The notes below the pieces were generated by a model. It made no database searches. It was given only the letters and a program-made list of their open reading frames with translations, and was not told where the DNA came from. A stretch of DNA of 64,000 nucleotides from NCBI GenBank assembly GCA_964436125.1, contig CAYTBT010000009.1:1-64000 (forward strand), read 5' to 3'. The position numbers and the translations under genes were made by a program. The stretch comes from CAYRFF01 sp964436125 (lineage in GTDB: Bacteria; Bacteroidota; Bacteroidia; Chitinophagales; Saprospiraceae). Below are positions 16,752 to 28,000 of this stretch, in pieces; within the stretch, counting starts at the first letter, position 1; each line of letters starts with the position of its first letter.

Positions 16752-18221
16752 ATGAATTATACTAATTCCCTTTTTAAAAGCATTGTCCTCGGCAGCTTAT
16801 GTTTCTTATTTGCCTGCTCTCCCAGAGTTCTTGAGAATAGTCAAGAAAGCTCAGAAAACACAGATGCCCTGATTCCGGATACCATACAGGTGATCAGTGA
16901 TTGTCCGGGATTTAAAGATTCCAGGAGAATAGAACAGTTAATCAGCGATTATCAGATTTACAAAGATTTTATGTCGCTTGAGAAGTACACGCAATCATTT
17001 GACTACTGGAAGAAAGTTTACCGCAGAGCTCCGGCGGGATATGGCAATAGTCCTGAGATTTATATCGACGGGATACTTTATTATACGCATTTCTATGAAG
17101 CAACCAGTGATGTAGAGGAGAAAGAAGACTATGCTGAAAAGATCTTTGAACTCTACAGAGAAGCAATAGAATGTTTTCCGACATTGGAAGGGAGCTTAAA
17201 GGCTCAGATGGCAGCGGAATATTACTACAATTACCCAGGAAGAAAGTCCGATAAGGAACTCAGCGTTTTGTTTATCTCTGCTTTAAATAAGCTTAAAGGA
17301 GAAGTCCCGATATTTACGATTATTCCCACCTTGACATTGCTGCAGAAGGGATATGAAAAGGAATTTGTGGAAGCTGATACACTTAAGAAATATACAGGGA
17401 AAATCCATCAGAGCTTAAAAACTGCGGATCAGAAGAATCCTCAATGGAAGCAGGTGATAGAACGAGCGAGAGCAATTTTTAAGCAATTGGAGGCAGAAAA
17501 GGGACTTTTATCATGTATGTATTATAAAGATGTGTATTTGCCGGTATATGAGGTACATAAGAAGAATTGTGATACGGTTGAATTCGTTTATAATAAGTTG
17601 AAAAAATGGGCAGGATGCACGCCGGATGATAAACTGAAAGAGATGAAAGCAATTCTCGATGGAGCATGTACTGAGGAAGCTGTGTCAGAAGTTGAGGAGC
17701 CACAAGAACAGGGAAATGCAGGTGAAAAGGCGCTGGAAGCTCTTAAACAAGGTCGATATAAAGATGCGATAAAGAAGTTTAAGGGATATTTCAAGACAGT
17801 GGATAATCCCGATAAAAAAGGAGATATCGCCTTGCTGATCGCCAAGATTTACTACATTCATCTCTCTGATTTTCCGGATGCGCGTACCTGGGCTTTAAAA
17901 GCTAGTGAGTACAAGCACAACTGGGGCGATCCATATATTTTAATCGGAAAATTATATGCTTCAAGCGGGGAATTATGCGGGGGAGGCAGCGGTTGGGATG
18001 CCCAGGTCGTCGTATGGCCTGCAATCGATAAATGGAAAAAAGCGATTGAACTTGACCCAAGTGTTCAAGCTGAAGCGCAAGCACTTATCGATAAATACCG
18101 GCAATATATGCCGAGTGTAGCAGAAATATTTGCCCGGACTTCTATCGATGTAGGAGATTTATATAAAGTTGAGTGTTGGATACAAGAGAAGACAAGGGTA
18201 AGAGCAGCACCGCAGAAGTAA
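16752..18221 (+). CDS. TPR-containing lipoprotein
   Basis: From ATG 16752 it has 489 residues; an ATG at 16746 adds two. A lipoprotein signal is visible (VLGSLCFLFAC, Cys22). The middle is helical, and the region ~335-400 carries tetratricopeptide-like pairs such as EALKQGRYKDAIKKFKGYF and KIYYIHLSDFPDARTWALKA. TPR lipoproteins of this kind act as periplasmic scaffolds in envelope assembly (family knowledge). It follows the outer-membrane protein gene after 49 bases and probably belongs to the purH-coaX transcript. Its partner and substrate are unknown. Confidence 0.75.
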   Translation: MNYTNSLFKSIVLGSLCFLFACSPRVLENSQESSENTDALIPDTIQVISDCPGFKDSRRIEQLISDYQIYKDFMSLEKYTQSFDYWKKVYRRAPAGYGNSPEIYIDGILYYTHFYEATSDVEEKEDYAEKIFELYREAIECFPTLEGSLKAQMAAEYYYNYPGRKSDKELSVLFISALNKLKGEVPIFTIIPTLTLLQKGYEKEFVEADTLKKYTGKIHQSLKTADQKNPQWKQVIERARAIFKQLEAEKGLLSCMYYKDVYLPVYEVHKKNCDTVEFVYNKLKKWAGCTPDDKLKEMKAILDGACTEEAVSEVEEPQEQGNAGEKALEALKQGRYKDAIKKFKGYFKTVDNPDKKGDIALLIAKIYYIHLSDFPDARTWALKASEYKHNWGDPYILIGKLYASSGELCGGGSGWDAQVVVWPAIDKWKKAIELDPSVQAEAQALIDKYRQYMPSVAEIFARTSIDVGDLYKVECWIQEKTRVRAAPQK

Positions 18222-18608
18222 ATTTTTACTGAATGTCACAGCTGTCCACATTGCCTTGTACTTATGCCCGCAAATGTGGAGCAGCTATGCCGCTTAAATC
18301 CCTTTGGAATTTCAACACAAAGTAGTGCAATCATTGCTATGCTGCATCGCCTCGAGCTTTTCTTTATGTGCTCAAGAGGGCTTTTATTACAATATCCGTG
18401 CAAAAATCTTCTATATTTCAGTGTTCATGCCAAGAGGAATTGGGTTTTAAACGATTTGGACAGAGGTGGATCTGAGTATTAAAGGAAATTCTTCATTCAA
18501 AGTGACATTTTACTTGAATTGGCAGAAAATGTCGGCAAAATAATTGGTAATAAGAGAGAGGATTGTTAATCTTACAGGGATTTTGATTGTAGAATAAGAT
18601 CATCAGCA
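18222..18608. other. Intergenic region before sdaA
   Basis: This gap of 387 bases has no convincing gene. A 72-codon open frame at 18264-18482 has no start context, domain or composition supporting translation. CCCGCAAATGTGG (18268-18280) partly resembles the dispersed motif but lacks the GCTT half. No clear promoter or terminator was seen. Confidence 0.6.
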
Positions 18609-20033
18609 ATGGAGACAGAAAAGTTAAAGGTCGAGCGTTTAAGCATATTTGACATTTTTAAAATAGGCGTAGGGCCGTCGAGTTCACATACATTCGGCCC
18701 ATGGATTGCAGCAAGGAAATATATGGAAGTTGTGGGAGAGAGAAAATTGGCCTCACTTCAAGTCCATCTTTATGGTTCCTTATCCTTGACGGGGAAAGGG
18801 CATTACACCGATCTCGCTGTGATGCTGGGGCTTGAAGGTTATGATCCGAAAACTGTGGACACGACACAGATTGCAAGCTATATCGATCGCATTACAGAGG
18901 AGAAAACGCTTCAGGTGAAGGATTATCAGATCCCATTTAATCCGAGTGAAGATATTGTATTTGAGAATTTTTCTCTGGATTTTCATCCCAATGCCCTTAC
19001 CATCCAAGGAATTGATGAAGCAGGAAATAAGATAGAAGAAACTTATTTTTCAATCGGAGGAGGCTTTATCGCTCAAGAAAATGATACCAATCCCAATAGC
19101 AAAGACGTCGATCTTCCTTATCCTGTTGATAATGGCGATGATTTAATAAGCCATACGGATAAAATCGGGAAAAAGATATCCGATGTTGTCTTTGAGAATG
19201 AAAAAGTGTTTCAGTCAGCGGAGGATACCAAAGCCAAGATGCTGGAAGTATGGAATGCGATGCTGGATTCCATTTACAACGGCTGTCATACCGATGGGAT
19301 ACTGCCGGGCGGCTTGAATGTGAGACGCCGTGCCAAGGCATTGAACGAGAGTTTATTGAAAGATGCAGAATATAATTCTGTAGAAGAATGGCAAGCCTGC
19401 ATAAGAGCCACCGGCAATGCATACGATAATGTCAATAAATGGCTGTCTTGCTTTGCCCTCGCAGTAAACGAGGTGAATGCTGCTCTAGGTCGTATCGTTA
19501 CCTCACCGACCAATGGCGCTGCGGGAATTATCCCGGCAGTGTTAATGCACTATGTCTGCTTTGAAGATTATAAGGGCGAGGAAGATATCTTGCGCTTTAT
19601 GCTCACTGCAGGTGAGATAGGATGTATTTTTAAGAAAAACGCGACAATTTCCGCTGCGATGGGTGGATGCCAGGCAGAGACAGGAGTTGCTTCAGCAATG
19701 GCAGCCGGTGCTATAACTGAATTAAAAGGTGGCAGTCCTCGACAGGTTCTTATGGCGGCGGAAATAGCAATGGAGCATCATCTCGGATTGACTTGCGATC
19801 CCGTGAAAGGCCTTGTTCAGATTCCATGCATTGAAAGGAATACAATGGGAGCCAATAAAGCTCTCACCGCTTCCAATCTCGCTCTGTCCGGCAAGCCTGA
19901 AGATGCGATTGTCAATTTTGACACAATCGTGCAGACGATGTGGGATACTGCACAGGATATGCTGGATAAATATAAAGAAACTTCACAAGGCGGCCTTGCA
20001 ATTCACGTTCCGCTTGCCAGTCCGGCTTGTTGA
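18609..20033 (+). CDS. sdaA: L-serine ammonia-lyase (L-serine dehydratase), single-chain iron-sulfur type
   Basis: The enzyme deaminates L-serine to pyruvate and ammonia. The protein has 474 residues, with beta and alpha domains fused as in SdaA. The N-terminal motif GPSSSHTFGP is the substrate-site signature. The C-terminal domain has the [4Fe-4S] cysteines in GEIGCIFKKNATISAAMGGC and LTCDPVKGLVQIPCIERN, with ATGNAYDNVNKW and SPTNGAAGIIPA also conserved. It stands alone. The 308-base gap after it carries one copy of the dispersed motif. Confidence 0.96.
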   Translation: METEKLKVERLSIFDIFKIGVGPSSSHTFGPWIAARKYMEVVGERKLASLQVHLYGSLSLTGKGHYTDLAVMLGLEGYDPKTVDTTQIASYIDRITEEKTLQVKDYQIPFNPSEDIVFENFSLDFHPNALTIQGIDEAGNKIEETYFSIGGGFIAQENDTNPNSKDVDLPYPVDNGDDLISHTDKIGKKISDVVFENEKVFQSAEDTKAKMLEVWNAMLDSIYNGCHTDGILPGGLNVRRRAKALNESLLKDAEYNSVEEWQACIRATGNAYDNVNKWLSCFALAVNEVNAALGRIVTSPTNGAAGIIPAVLMHYVCFEDYKGEEDILRFMLTAGEIGCIFKKNATISAAMGGCQAETGVASAMAAGAITELKGGSPRQVLMAAEIAMEHHLGLTCDPVKGLVQIPCIERNTMGANKALTASNLALSGKPEDAIVNFDTIVQTMWDTAQDMLDKYKETSQGGLAIHVPLASPAC

Positions 20034-20341
20034 GAAATAGACAGGGGCTTTTTAATGTGCTCGTGCTTTTATTTCGCTGTCTCTTTAGCTTGCGCAAATG
20101 TGATTACGTATTGTTTTAATCAGAATACAGCCTTCTTCTCATAAAGATTTCCCCACGCTAGCTCAATTTATGAATTAGCGCTCTCAAATGAAGTGATTTT
20201 CTTTAAAATTCCCTATATTGAGGTGATACTAAAGGGGCCTTAAGATGCTTGCGATTTTACAGGTATCAGCCAATAACTTATGTACTCATTAAAGTACTGG
20301 ACAAGTGCCAGAAGACAATATATAAACATTAAATAAGAATC
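20034..20341. other. Intergenic region between sdaA and the acetoacetyl-CoA synthetase gene
   Basis: No gene is seen in this 308-base gap. It contains a copy of the dispersed motif (20088-20099), 54 bases after the sdaA stop. The rest is AT-rich with no clear promoter, stem-loop or terminator. Confidence 0.6.
20088..20099 (+). repeat. Dispersed motif GCTTNCGCAAAT, copy 3 (intergenic)
   Basis: The context is TTTAGCTTGCGCAAATGTG. It lies in non-coding DNA downstream of sdaA, so protein coding cannot explain it. Confidence 0.9.
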
Positions 20342-22315
20342 ATGACTTATAAAACACCGGAAATTATATGGGAACCAAGCGATGAAATGGTGAAAAGTTC
20401 CAATATGTATGCTTATATGCAGTGGCTAGAAAAAGAAGGCCATGTACAGGCATCAGATTACAGCGACTTATGGAAATGGTCCACGGAAAATATCGCAGAC
20501 TTCTGGGAGAGCTTAATAGATTACTTTAAGATTGAATTGCATAAGCCTTATCAAGCCGTTTTGGAAGGAGAAGCAATGCCTCACTATCGCTGGTTCAGGG
20601 GAGCCGAATTAAATTATGCAGAACAGATATTTAAACAGAAGAACTCGGAGAATCCCGCCATAATTGCAAGATATGAAAATAGTGAGTTGAAGACAATAAG
20701 CTGGGATGAACTTGAAGAAAAAGTTGCTAGCCTCGCAGCATATTTACGGTCTCATGGGGTGGGAAAGGGCGATAGAGTTGGTGCCTTTGCGGCAAATATC
20801 CCGGAGTTTACCATTGCTTTTCTCGCTACGGCGTCAATCGGAGCTATCTGGTCTTCTTGCAGCCCGGACTTTGGGAAATCTTCAGTGCTGGAGCGATTTG
20901 GGCAGATAAAACCGAAGGTTTTATTTGCTGTAAATGCCTATTCCTATAACGGCAAGATTTACGATAAGCGCGATGTCGTCGGAGAAATACGGGAATCTCT
21001 ACCGGACTTGGAGCTGACAATAGGCGTTTCTTATGTGGAAGAACTGAAATTTGACGAAAGTCAAGGGCTTACTGCATGGGAGGATACAATAGCGGAAAAG
21101 GGACAGAGTCTTAAGTATGAATATGTAGAGTTCTCCGAGCCGATGTGGGTGCTTTATTCTTCAGGGACAACGGGAAATCCCAAGGCGATTACACACTCTC
21201 ATGGCGGGATGTTGCTAGAGCATTTAAAGTACCTGTCTCTTCATAATGATGTGAAGCCCGGAGAGAGATTTTTCTGGTATTCTACAACCGGCTGGATGAT
21301 GTGGAACTTTGTGCAAGCTTCATTGCTCGTAGGAGCCACAGCGGTTCTGTACGACGGATCAGCCGGATATCCGGACTTGACAGCAATGTGGAAATTTATT
21401 GAAGAAGCGGATATCCAGCACTTTGGGACAAGTGCGCCTTTTATAGTTGCTTGCATGCAACGGGACATAAACCCAATGGCTGAATGTGATCTATCCGGTT
21501 TGCGATCTATCGGCTCAACGGGTGCACCTCTGCCTCCGGAGGGATTTGTCTATATTGAAGAAAAGGTAAAGGACGATGTGTGGCTATGCTCAATGAGTGG
21601 GGGAACGGATGTCTGCACGGCATTTGTAGGTGGTTGTCCTATCAAACCGGTGTATAAAGGTGAAATACAATGCCGCGCTCTCGGAGTTGATATGCATGCG
21701 CTGGACGAGCAGGGCAATGAGCTGATTAATGAAGTGGGAGAGATGGTCATTAAAAAGCCAATGCCTTGCATGCCTATTTATTTCTGGGACGATGAAGATT
21801 ATGTGCGTTATGAGGACAGCTATTTTTCCATGTATGAAGGGATGTGGAGGCATGGAGACTGGATTTTAATTACAGAACGTGGTAGCCTTATTATCTATGG
21901 TCGGTCAGATGCGACATTGAATCGTCACGGCGTGCGCATAGGAACGGCTGAAATATACCGCGTGCTCAATGATATTCCGGAACTAGAAGATTCTCTCATT
22001 GTGAACATTGAATTGAAGAATGGAGATCATTTTATGCCGTTATTTGTGAAAATGGATGGCGGGGCTGCCTTGACTGAAGAGCTAAAAGATGAAATTAAAG
22101 CACTTTTAAGGAAAAGATACTCTCCTAGACACGTCCCTGATGCTATCGTTGAGACACCGGATATCCCACATACGATAAGCGGGAAGAAGATGGAGACACC
22201 TGTAAAGAAAATCTTACTCGGTATGCCACTGGAGAAGTCTATAAATAAAGATGCTATGAAAAATCCTTCTTCTGTGGATTTCTTTGTAACTTATGCCGAT
22301 ACTATACCACGTTAA
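20342..22315 (+). CDS. Acetoacetyl-CoA synthetase (acetoacetate--CoA ligase)
   Basis: The enzyme activates acetoacetate to acetoacetyl-CoA with ATP. The protein has 657 residues of the acyl-adenylate family. The AMP-binding signature is LYSSGTTGNPKAITHSHGGM, followed by the STTGWMMWNF block typical of acetoacetate and acetate ligases. The C-terminal hinge has YGRSDATLNRHGVRIGTAEI, and the catalytic lysine region is TISGKKMETPVKK. Acetoacetyl-CoA rather than acetyl-CoA synthetase is favoured by the N-terminal block (MQWLEKEGH) and overall length. A universal stress protein gene follows nine bases later. Confidence 0.92.
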   Translation: MTYKTPEIIWEPSDEMVKSSNMYAYMQWLEKEGHVQASDYSDLWKWSTENIADFWESLIDYFKIELHKPYQAVLEGEAMPHYRWFRGAELNYAEQIFKQKNSENPAIIARYENSELKTISWDELEEKVASLAAYLRSHGVGKGDRVGAFAANIPEFTIAFLATASIGAIWSSCSPDFGKSSVLERFGQIKPKVLFAVNAYSYNGKIYDKRDVVGEIRESLPDLELTIGVSYVEELKFDESQGLTAWEDTIAEKGQSLKYEYVEFSEPMWVLYSSGTTGNPKAITHSHGGMLLEHLKYLSLHNDVKPGERFFWYSTTGWMMWNFVQASLLVGATAVLYDGSAGYPDLTAMWKFIEEADIQHFGTSAPFIVACMQRDINPMAECDLSGLRSIGSTGAPLPPEGFVYIEEKVKDDVWLCSMSGGTDVCTAFVGGCPIKPVYKGEIQCRALGVDMHALDEQGNELINEVGEMVIKKPMPCMPIYFWDDEDYVRYEDSYFSMYEGMWRHGDWILITERGSLIIYGRSDATLNRHGVRIGTAEIYRVLNDIPELEDSLIVNIELKNGDHFMPLFVKMDGGAALTEELKDEIKALLRKRYSPRHVPDAIVETPDIPHTISGKKMETPVKKILLGMPLEKSINKDAMKNPSSVDFFVTYADTIPR

Positions 22316-22324
22316 ATATTTTAT

Positions 22325-23188
22325 ATGATGAAGACTCCGATTTCGCATATTTTGTTTCCGACCGATTTTTCCGATGCCGCAGATAACGCGTTCCGTTATT
22401 GCCTTGAATTTGCAAGTTTACTGGATGCCAGGGTATCGGTATTGCACACTTATTCCTTGCCGGCTATTCAAGAATTGTCATTGCCTAAAAGTCTGAAAGC
22501 TATCTACGATGACATATATCTTGAAGAATTCAATAATTTTAAGGATGAAATACCTCATTTACAGCGTATTGCACTTGATATGGGCTATCAAGATATCGAA
22601 CTCGATTATCTGCTGGAAGAATCCAATGATATTCAGGAAATGATTCTTAAGAAGGCGCATAATCTCGATGTTGACTTAATTGTCATGGGAACGCAAGGTG
22701 CCTCCCTTGTTGAGCGGTATTTTATCGGAAATAACACTTCCAATATCATGGAAAGAGCGGCTGTTCCGGTTCTGGGAGTACCACCCAATGCAATCCACAT
22801 GGATGACTTTACTTCCATTGTTATGTGCACCGACTTCAGCGATAATGATAGAAAAGTTCTAGAAATACTGAAAAACCTCTTCCCTGATTATATCGATTCT
22901 TTAATTACCGTTCACTTCAGAATGGGGGGATCATCGACCCGTCCTAAGCTTCTGGAAGAATGGAAATCCTATGTAAAGCAGGAAAACGTTGCCTTTCATA
23001 ATATAGATGCGCATACTTTTATCGACGGCATAATGGAGTATGACGTTGAATATGGCATCGATGTGCTCGTTATGCGGACACATGAGAGGAGCGCAATCTT
23101 TAATCTCTTCAATCGCGATATTGCCAAGAATGTAATTTATTCCAAGACGGTACCCGTACTGGCTATTCCGGAAAAATATTGGAAATGA
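22325..23188 (+). CDS. Universal stress protein with two UspA domains
   Basis: The protein has 287 residues and no signal peptide. Domain 1 (residues ~5-155) begins ISHILFPTDFSDAADNAFRY and contains GTQGASLVERYFIGNNTSNIM, matching the G-x2-G-x9-G nucleotide-binding pattern of ATP-binding UspA proteins. Domain 2 (~163-287) begins IVMCTDFSD and has a weaker loop (RTHERSAIFNLFNRDIAKN), so it may not bind ATP. The tandem UspA arrangement is common in Bacteroidota. It lies nine bases after the acetoacetyl-CoA synthetase gene and is probably in its transcript. Its role is stress related, without a known target. Confidence 0.88.
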   Translation: MMKTPISHILFPTDFSDAADNAFRYCLEFASLLDARVSVLHTYSLPAIQELSLPKSLKAIYDDIYLEEFNNFKDEIPHLQRIALDMGYQDIELDYLLEESNDIQEMILKKAHNLDVDLIVMGTQGASLVERYFIGNNTSNIMERAAVPVLGVPPNAIHMDDFTSIVMCTDFSDNDRKVLEILKNLFPDYIDSLITVHFRMGGSSTRPKLLEEWKSYVKQENVAFHNIDAHTFIDGIMEYDVEYGIDVLVMRTHERSAIFNLFNRDIAKNVIYSKTVPVLAIPEKYWK

Positions 23189-23376
23189 ATGGTATAAATC
23201 AATTCACCTGTTTCACGCTTTGCAAATATTTAACTGCCATTATCGTCGATGCAAGTACGAATACTTGGGATTAAATTCCCACAGGGGAAACAAGACTAGA
23301 GGCTACAAGAAAACAAAATACTCCTCGGCTCTGTACAGAAATCAGTACACCGGCAAGGGAAATAAGATATTTGCCC

Positions 23377-24996
23377 TTAGAATCTCGCCGTTAAACCTAT
23401 CAAACCTTGAAATTCAATGCTCGGAGCATTGAACCAACGATAATACTTGTTATTAAAGATGTTGAACAACTGCAGATTGACACCGAAATGCTTGCTGAAG
23501 AAATACTCACCACCGAGATTCATATCATACCTGTAATTGGATTGAATTGCCATATCCGGAATAATATGGAAATGTATCGGATCCTGTAAATAAAAATCGG
23601 CCCAGAGACGTAACTTATCATTCAATAAGAGATATTCCAGCCGTGTATTCAACTCAAATGATGGTAAACCATAATGACTGGAAGGTTTAAGTGAATAAAA
23701 AGACTTGGAAGCAGTAAACATTAAATTCAAGGATTCCGAAATATCATAAGATAGAGAACCCTGGAGGAGAATACGACTTCCATCCGCATACAAGACGTTG
23801 TAATATCCTTTATCGCTACTGAGAATCGGATTATAAGTAGCTAGTGCCTTGATTGTCTGATAACCGACCGTTGCGCGATAACTGATATGTTTTACCTGAC
23901 CTTTCAAGCCACCATAATATCTGCGATCGTGTGTATTGGCTATTGTGTCTAGACGTGCTTCTACATACGGATTATATCGAGCGAGAGTACGATAAGTATT
24001 CTTGCTTAAACCACCATCTGCACCGACAAATGCGATAAATCTACTATCACCGAGATAGATGTCAAATTCCACATCGGGGAAAAAGTAAAATAAATCATTA
24101 TTGGAGTAGAGCGATAAACCGAGTTTGAGCTTATATGTCGAGTTGTGTAAAGTAAATGATGGCTTGAGGAAGAAATTATTGAGCGTCCTTTTTATCGTAT
24201 CGCGTAGAGTCGTAAATTCTGTGCCTATCTCAAGAGTTAAAGGATTCTTGTCGGCAAACCACTTTGTCCCCGACAGATACAAGTTGAAATCGTTCTGCCT
24301 AGTGGCAACATTATTGGAAAAGCGTGAATATTGAAAACGCAAGCCGTAATTTATACCCGATTCGGTCGGTGTGGAATTGCTCAATGAAGTCTCTATCTTG
24401 AAGTCGTGTTTGCGCCGTAGAGCTTCTTCCTTGGTATAACTGATATGCTCGTGGTCATAAGCATAGTAATAATTATCATCCATACTGTAATCTATGGCAG
24501 CGCCTAGTCTCAATCCACCGTCAAATACCTGCGCTATCTTCACACCGGCATTATTGTACATATAACGTTGATTCTCAAGATTCTTGGAGTTATTTACGGA
24601 ATTGTGCAGCAGATGTAGCCCAAATTCAAATCCACTCTCCGTTGAGAAAGCATAATTGGCACGGCCGATAATGGAATTGGGCAAGCCATAGGCCGCCCGT
24701 ACATAGCCATTATATGCATCGCCCAATTTTTTCCTCGGCATAGCAATAGGCCTTAGCTTTTCCGGTGTATAAGTGATCTTGAGCGGCGAGCTCGTCACCT
24801 CGTATTTATAGCTTTTCTGCTGAAAAGTATCGAGGCGGAGCACTTGCGGCACGTTTTTTACCATACTTGCATTGCCGATACGCGCATCAAATTTTTTGAT
24901 GACATCTACTTCTTCGCCGGGAAGATTTCCTTGTCCATAAACAGAGCTTCCTGTGAAAAAGAAACTAAGAATAATAAGAGTTCTATAAATCCGCAT
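23377..24996 (-). CDS. Large outer-membrane beta-barrel protein paired with TPR protein
   Basis: From ATG 24996 (MRIYRTLIILSFFFTGSSVYGQ) it has 539 residues with a signal peptide; an earlier ATG at 25074 lies inside the upstream gene. The mature protein has a short periplasmic part, then many alternating strands typical of porin or TonB-receptor barrels, and ends FQGLIGLTARF with the C-terminal Phe expected for barrel insertion. No plug domain or TonB box is seen. Four bases separate it from the TPR gene upstream, so the two are surely co-translated. A Bacteroidota-specific transport or assembly pair is likely but not identified. Confidence 0.78.
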   Translation of the reverse strand: MRIYRTLIILSFFFTGSSVYGQGNLPGEEVDVIKKFDARIGNASMVKNVPQVLRLDTFQQKSYKYEVTSSPLKITYTPEKLRPIAMPRKKLGDAYNGYVRAAYGLPNSIIGRANYAFSTESGFEFGLHLLHNSVNNSKNLENQRYMYNNAGVKIAQVFDGGLRLGAAIDYSMDDNYYYAYDHEHISYTKEEALRRKHDFKIETSLSNSTPTESGINYGLRFQYSRFSNNVATRQNDFNLYLSGTKWFADKNPLTLEIGTEFTTLRDTIKRTLNNFFLKPSFTLHNSTYKLKLGLSLYSNNDLFYFFPDVEFDIYLGDSRFIAFVGADGGLSKNTYRTLARYNPYVEARLDTIANTHDRRYYGGLKGQVKHISYRATVGYQTIKALATYNPILSSDKGYYNVLYADGSRILLQGSLSYDISESLNLMFTASKSFYSLKPSSHYGLPSFELNTRLEYLLLNDKLRLWADFYLQDPIHFHIIPDMAIQSNYRYDMNLGGEYFFSKHFGVNLQLFNIFNNKYYRWFNAPSIEFQGLIGLTARF

Positions 24997-25000
24997 AACA

Positions 25001-28000
25001 TTAATTTTCTTCCATTTGCAATAATCCATCAGAGGATTCTTGTTCTTTTTTCTGTAAATCTTTGATGTGGGCAAGTTTCGTCTTTGCTTCCTTTAAGATT
25101 TCTTTATCTGCCTTGAAGTTTTCAATAATTGCCTCGACAGCTGCCCTTGCATTGAATAAATCGTCTTGAATTACGAGCACATCTGAAAGGAGGAGGAGAG
25201 ACTTAGCTATCCAATATGGATATGCTGTACTTTCCTTATAAGCTTTTTCTGCAAGATCCCGTGCGAGATCATATTCTTGACGGAGATAATAAATTCGGGC
25301 TATAGAATAACGTGCTTCAGCTGCCTTTTCGTCGTCGGTATATTGCATCACCTGATTAAAGGCATTTAAAGCATCATCGTATTTGCTTTCCTTCATCGCG
25401 ACCTTGGCAAGGTAAAATTGAGCCTTGGCTATGTCGCTCTCCGTTGCAAGTGGGCTGCTGGAAACTTGAAGAGCTTTCTGTTTTACTACATTGTTATTCT
25501 CCCCGCGATAAGCTGCCTCCATACTTCCTATCATCGCCTCAAATCTCTTGTCTTCCGTTCTCGCATTTTCCGAGAGGATATTGTAATACCGCACTGCCTT
25601 CTTGAATTCATGGGTTGAATTATAGGCGATCTTAGCCGCTTTCTCCAATGCTGAGAAGTAATAATTGCCCGGCCCTTGAGCCGCCACAAATTCATAATCA
25701 CTCAGTGCCTTTTTATATTTCTGCTGTACCGCAAATGATTCAGCGCGGAAATAATGAGCCTTAGTCTTATAAAGTCCCTTGGGAAATTCCTGGATATATT
25801 CCGTGAGATTGGAAATTGCCTTGTCGTAGTTACCGCTCTCAAATGCGAGATTGGCAGAGCGGAATGTCAGGGAATCGCGCGTCGTTGCCTTGAGCTCAGT
25901 GCCTCTGACATCTTCGAGATATGTCACATATTCACCTGGTTCTCCCAAGTCTTGCACATAGATTTCTCTGATTGCATAAAGTGCTTCATCGGTTGTCTGC
26001 TTATCCGGATTATTGTCTATCACTTCCTTGTAGTATCTTAAGGCAGCTTTAACATCTCCCTGATTATATGCGATGAGTCCGAGTGATAGGAGAGCCGTAT
26101 TTACGAGATTGGACTTGCCTTTGTACTTGGAGACTAGCTTCCGTAGTGGTGGAATAGCTTGGTCATACTTCTGAATAACCTGAAATGTCCGTCCTATTTC
26201 AAGAAGTGCATCATCGGCAAATGCTGATGAGGGATAATCGTCCGCGATTTTGTTGAGATAGAGAATCTTTTTTGCAACTTTTTCCTGAAGTCCTAGAATG
26301 ATTGCCTTTTGATATAAGGCATATCCCGGAGATTTATAACCGATATTAAGCGCCTGGTTGTACCTTTCAATAGCCTGGTCATAATCATTGGCCTTAAAGA
26401 AGCAATCTCCCTGCCTCACAAGCGCATCCGGTTCTATTTTCTTCTGTAAATATTCTGCTGATCCCGGATTTTCAAGCCTGATCAATGAAATGGTCCTCCC
26501 AAATTGTCCGGAGGCCATGCGATATTTTTTCTGTTTGAAGTAGTTGTATCCTTGGAGATACCTTGCAAGCGCTTCTGAAGATTGATGGGGCAAATTATTT
26601 TCTCCACTACGCAATAAAGTAAAATAAGTATTGAGTTCTCCGATGCTTTTATCGTACTGCGCCTGCGTATTGAAGATATAAGCCTTCCAATAATGTACTT
26701 GAAGCTTTTCAGAGGTATTTATAGGGTATTTTAAAGATTTATCAAAGTATTTTAAGGCGGCTTTTTCGTCTCCGTCATTCAGCTTTTGCAAGCCGTAATT
26801 CAAGGTGATGCGCTGATAGGCCTTTTTTAAATCCGGTGATAGACTTCCCATGTCTTCCATAATTTCAATGGAATGTGCATAATCTCGCGTATCGTAAAAG
26901 ACATCAGAGAGCACCTTCTGACTCGATCGATAAAAGGACGATGATGGCGGAATATCTTTCAATGCATTCACTGCTTCCCTGTCGTATTGCAGTTCAGCTG
27001 ATATTTTTCCATAGTTGAAGAGCGCCTCTTCCGCAATCTTCTCATCATAGTTCTTGCGTGAGGCATTGGCAAATGCTACCCTAGCATCGGCTTTGTTGCC
27101 CAGCTCGATATAGGTGTCGGCAAGATAAAAGTTGGCATTTTGCCCCATTTTACCTTCTTGAGCTGAGACTTTCTTGAAATATCGTGCCGCTTCTTTGTAC
27201 TTGCCGTTTTTGTAATAACTGAAAGCAAGTTGATAAATGTCTTCCGGTCGGGTGGAGCGCGATGCCTGCTCTTTAAGCAAGGGTAATGCCTTCTTATAAT
27301 CTCCCTGCTTGAAATACGCCTGTCCTAGGAGGTATTTTATCTCCGTGCGATATCTTGTCCCACTCTTCTGTATTGCCGCTTCCGCAAATGGAATGAGCTC
27401 CTTGTATTTGCCTTGCAAGAAGTAAATATGTGTGATATAATAAGGCGTGACATCCCGATATTTTCTGGATTGCTGGACGAGGTAAAAGCCATGTAGCGCT
27501 TTATCGTAGTTGTCGGTGAAGTATTGAGACATTGCGAGATAATAATTGGCCGGATAGTAATATGGTCCTTTAATGTCCTTAATTAACTGAAATTGTGATC
27601 GAGCTTGCGCAAAATCCTTCTGAACGAGCTCACAATAGCCGATTTTAAAGTGAATTTCGGTGCGCTTCTCTTCAGGAAGTGCATAGAGATCTATTTCACG
27701 ATAATATTTCACCGCTTTCTCGTAGTCACGAGCATTGTAATAATAATCGGCAATTTTACTTATCGCTTTTATGGCATAGGGATCCGGCTTGTATTTTCTG
27801 ATAAAGGAAAGGAGAAGGCGTTCTGCATTGGATTGATTTAAGCGCAAGGCACTTTCTGCAATCAAAAATTCAGCTTCCATGTGCAGGCGATCGTATTCCG
27901 GTGTACTGAAATTCTCGGTGGAATTCAGAAAGACATATAATTGTTCTTGTGCCGCAGCATAAGTGCCGATCGCATAAAGCGTTTTTCCGTCCTTAAAACT

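Noticed and set aside
18264..18482. 72-codon frame before sdaA
   Set aside because: It has no domain, weak composition and no start context, and is better left as intergenic DNA.
20779..20800. Further copy of the dispersed motif in the acetoacetyl-CoA synthetase gene (CTTTGCGGCAAATA)
   Set aside because: Only the TTTGCG half matches; the AAGC half is missing.
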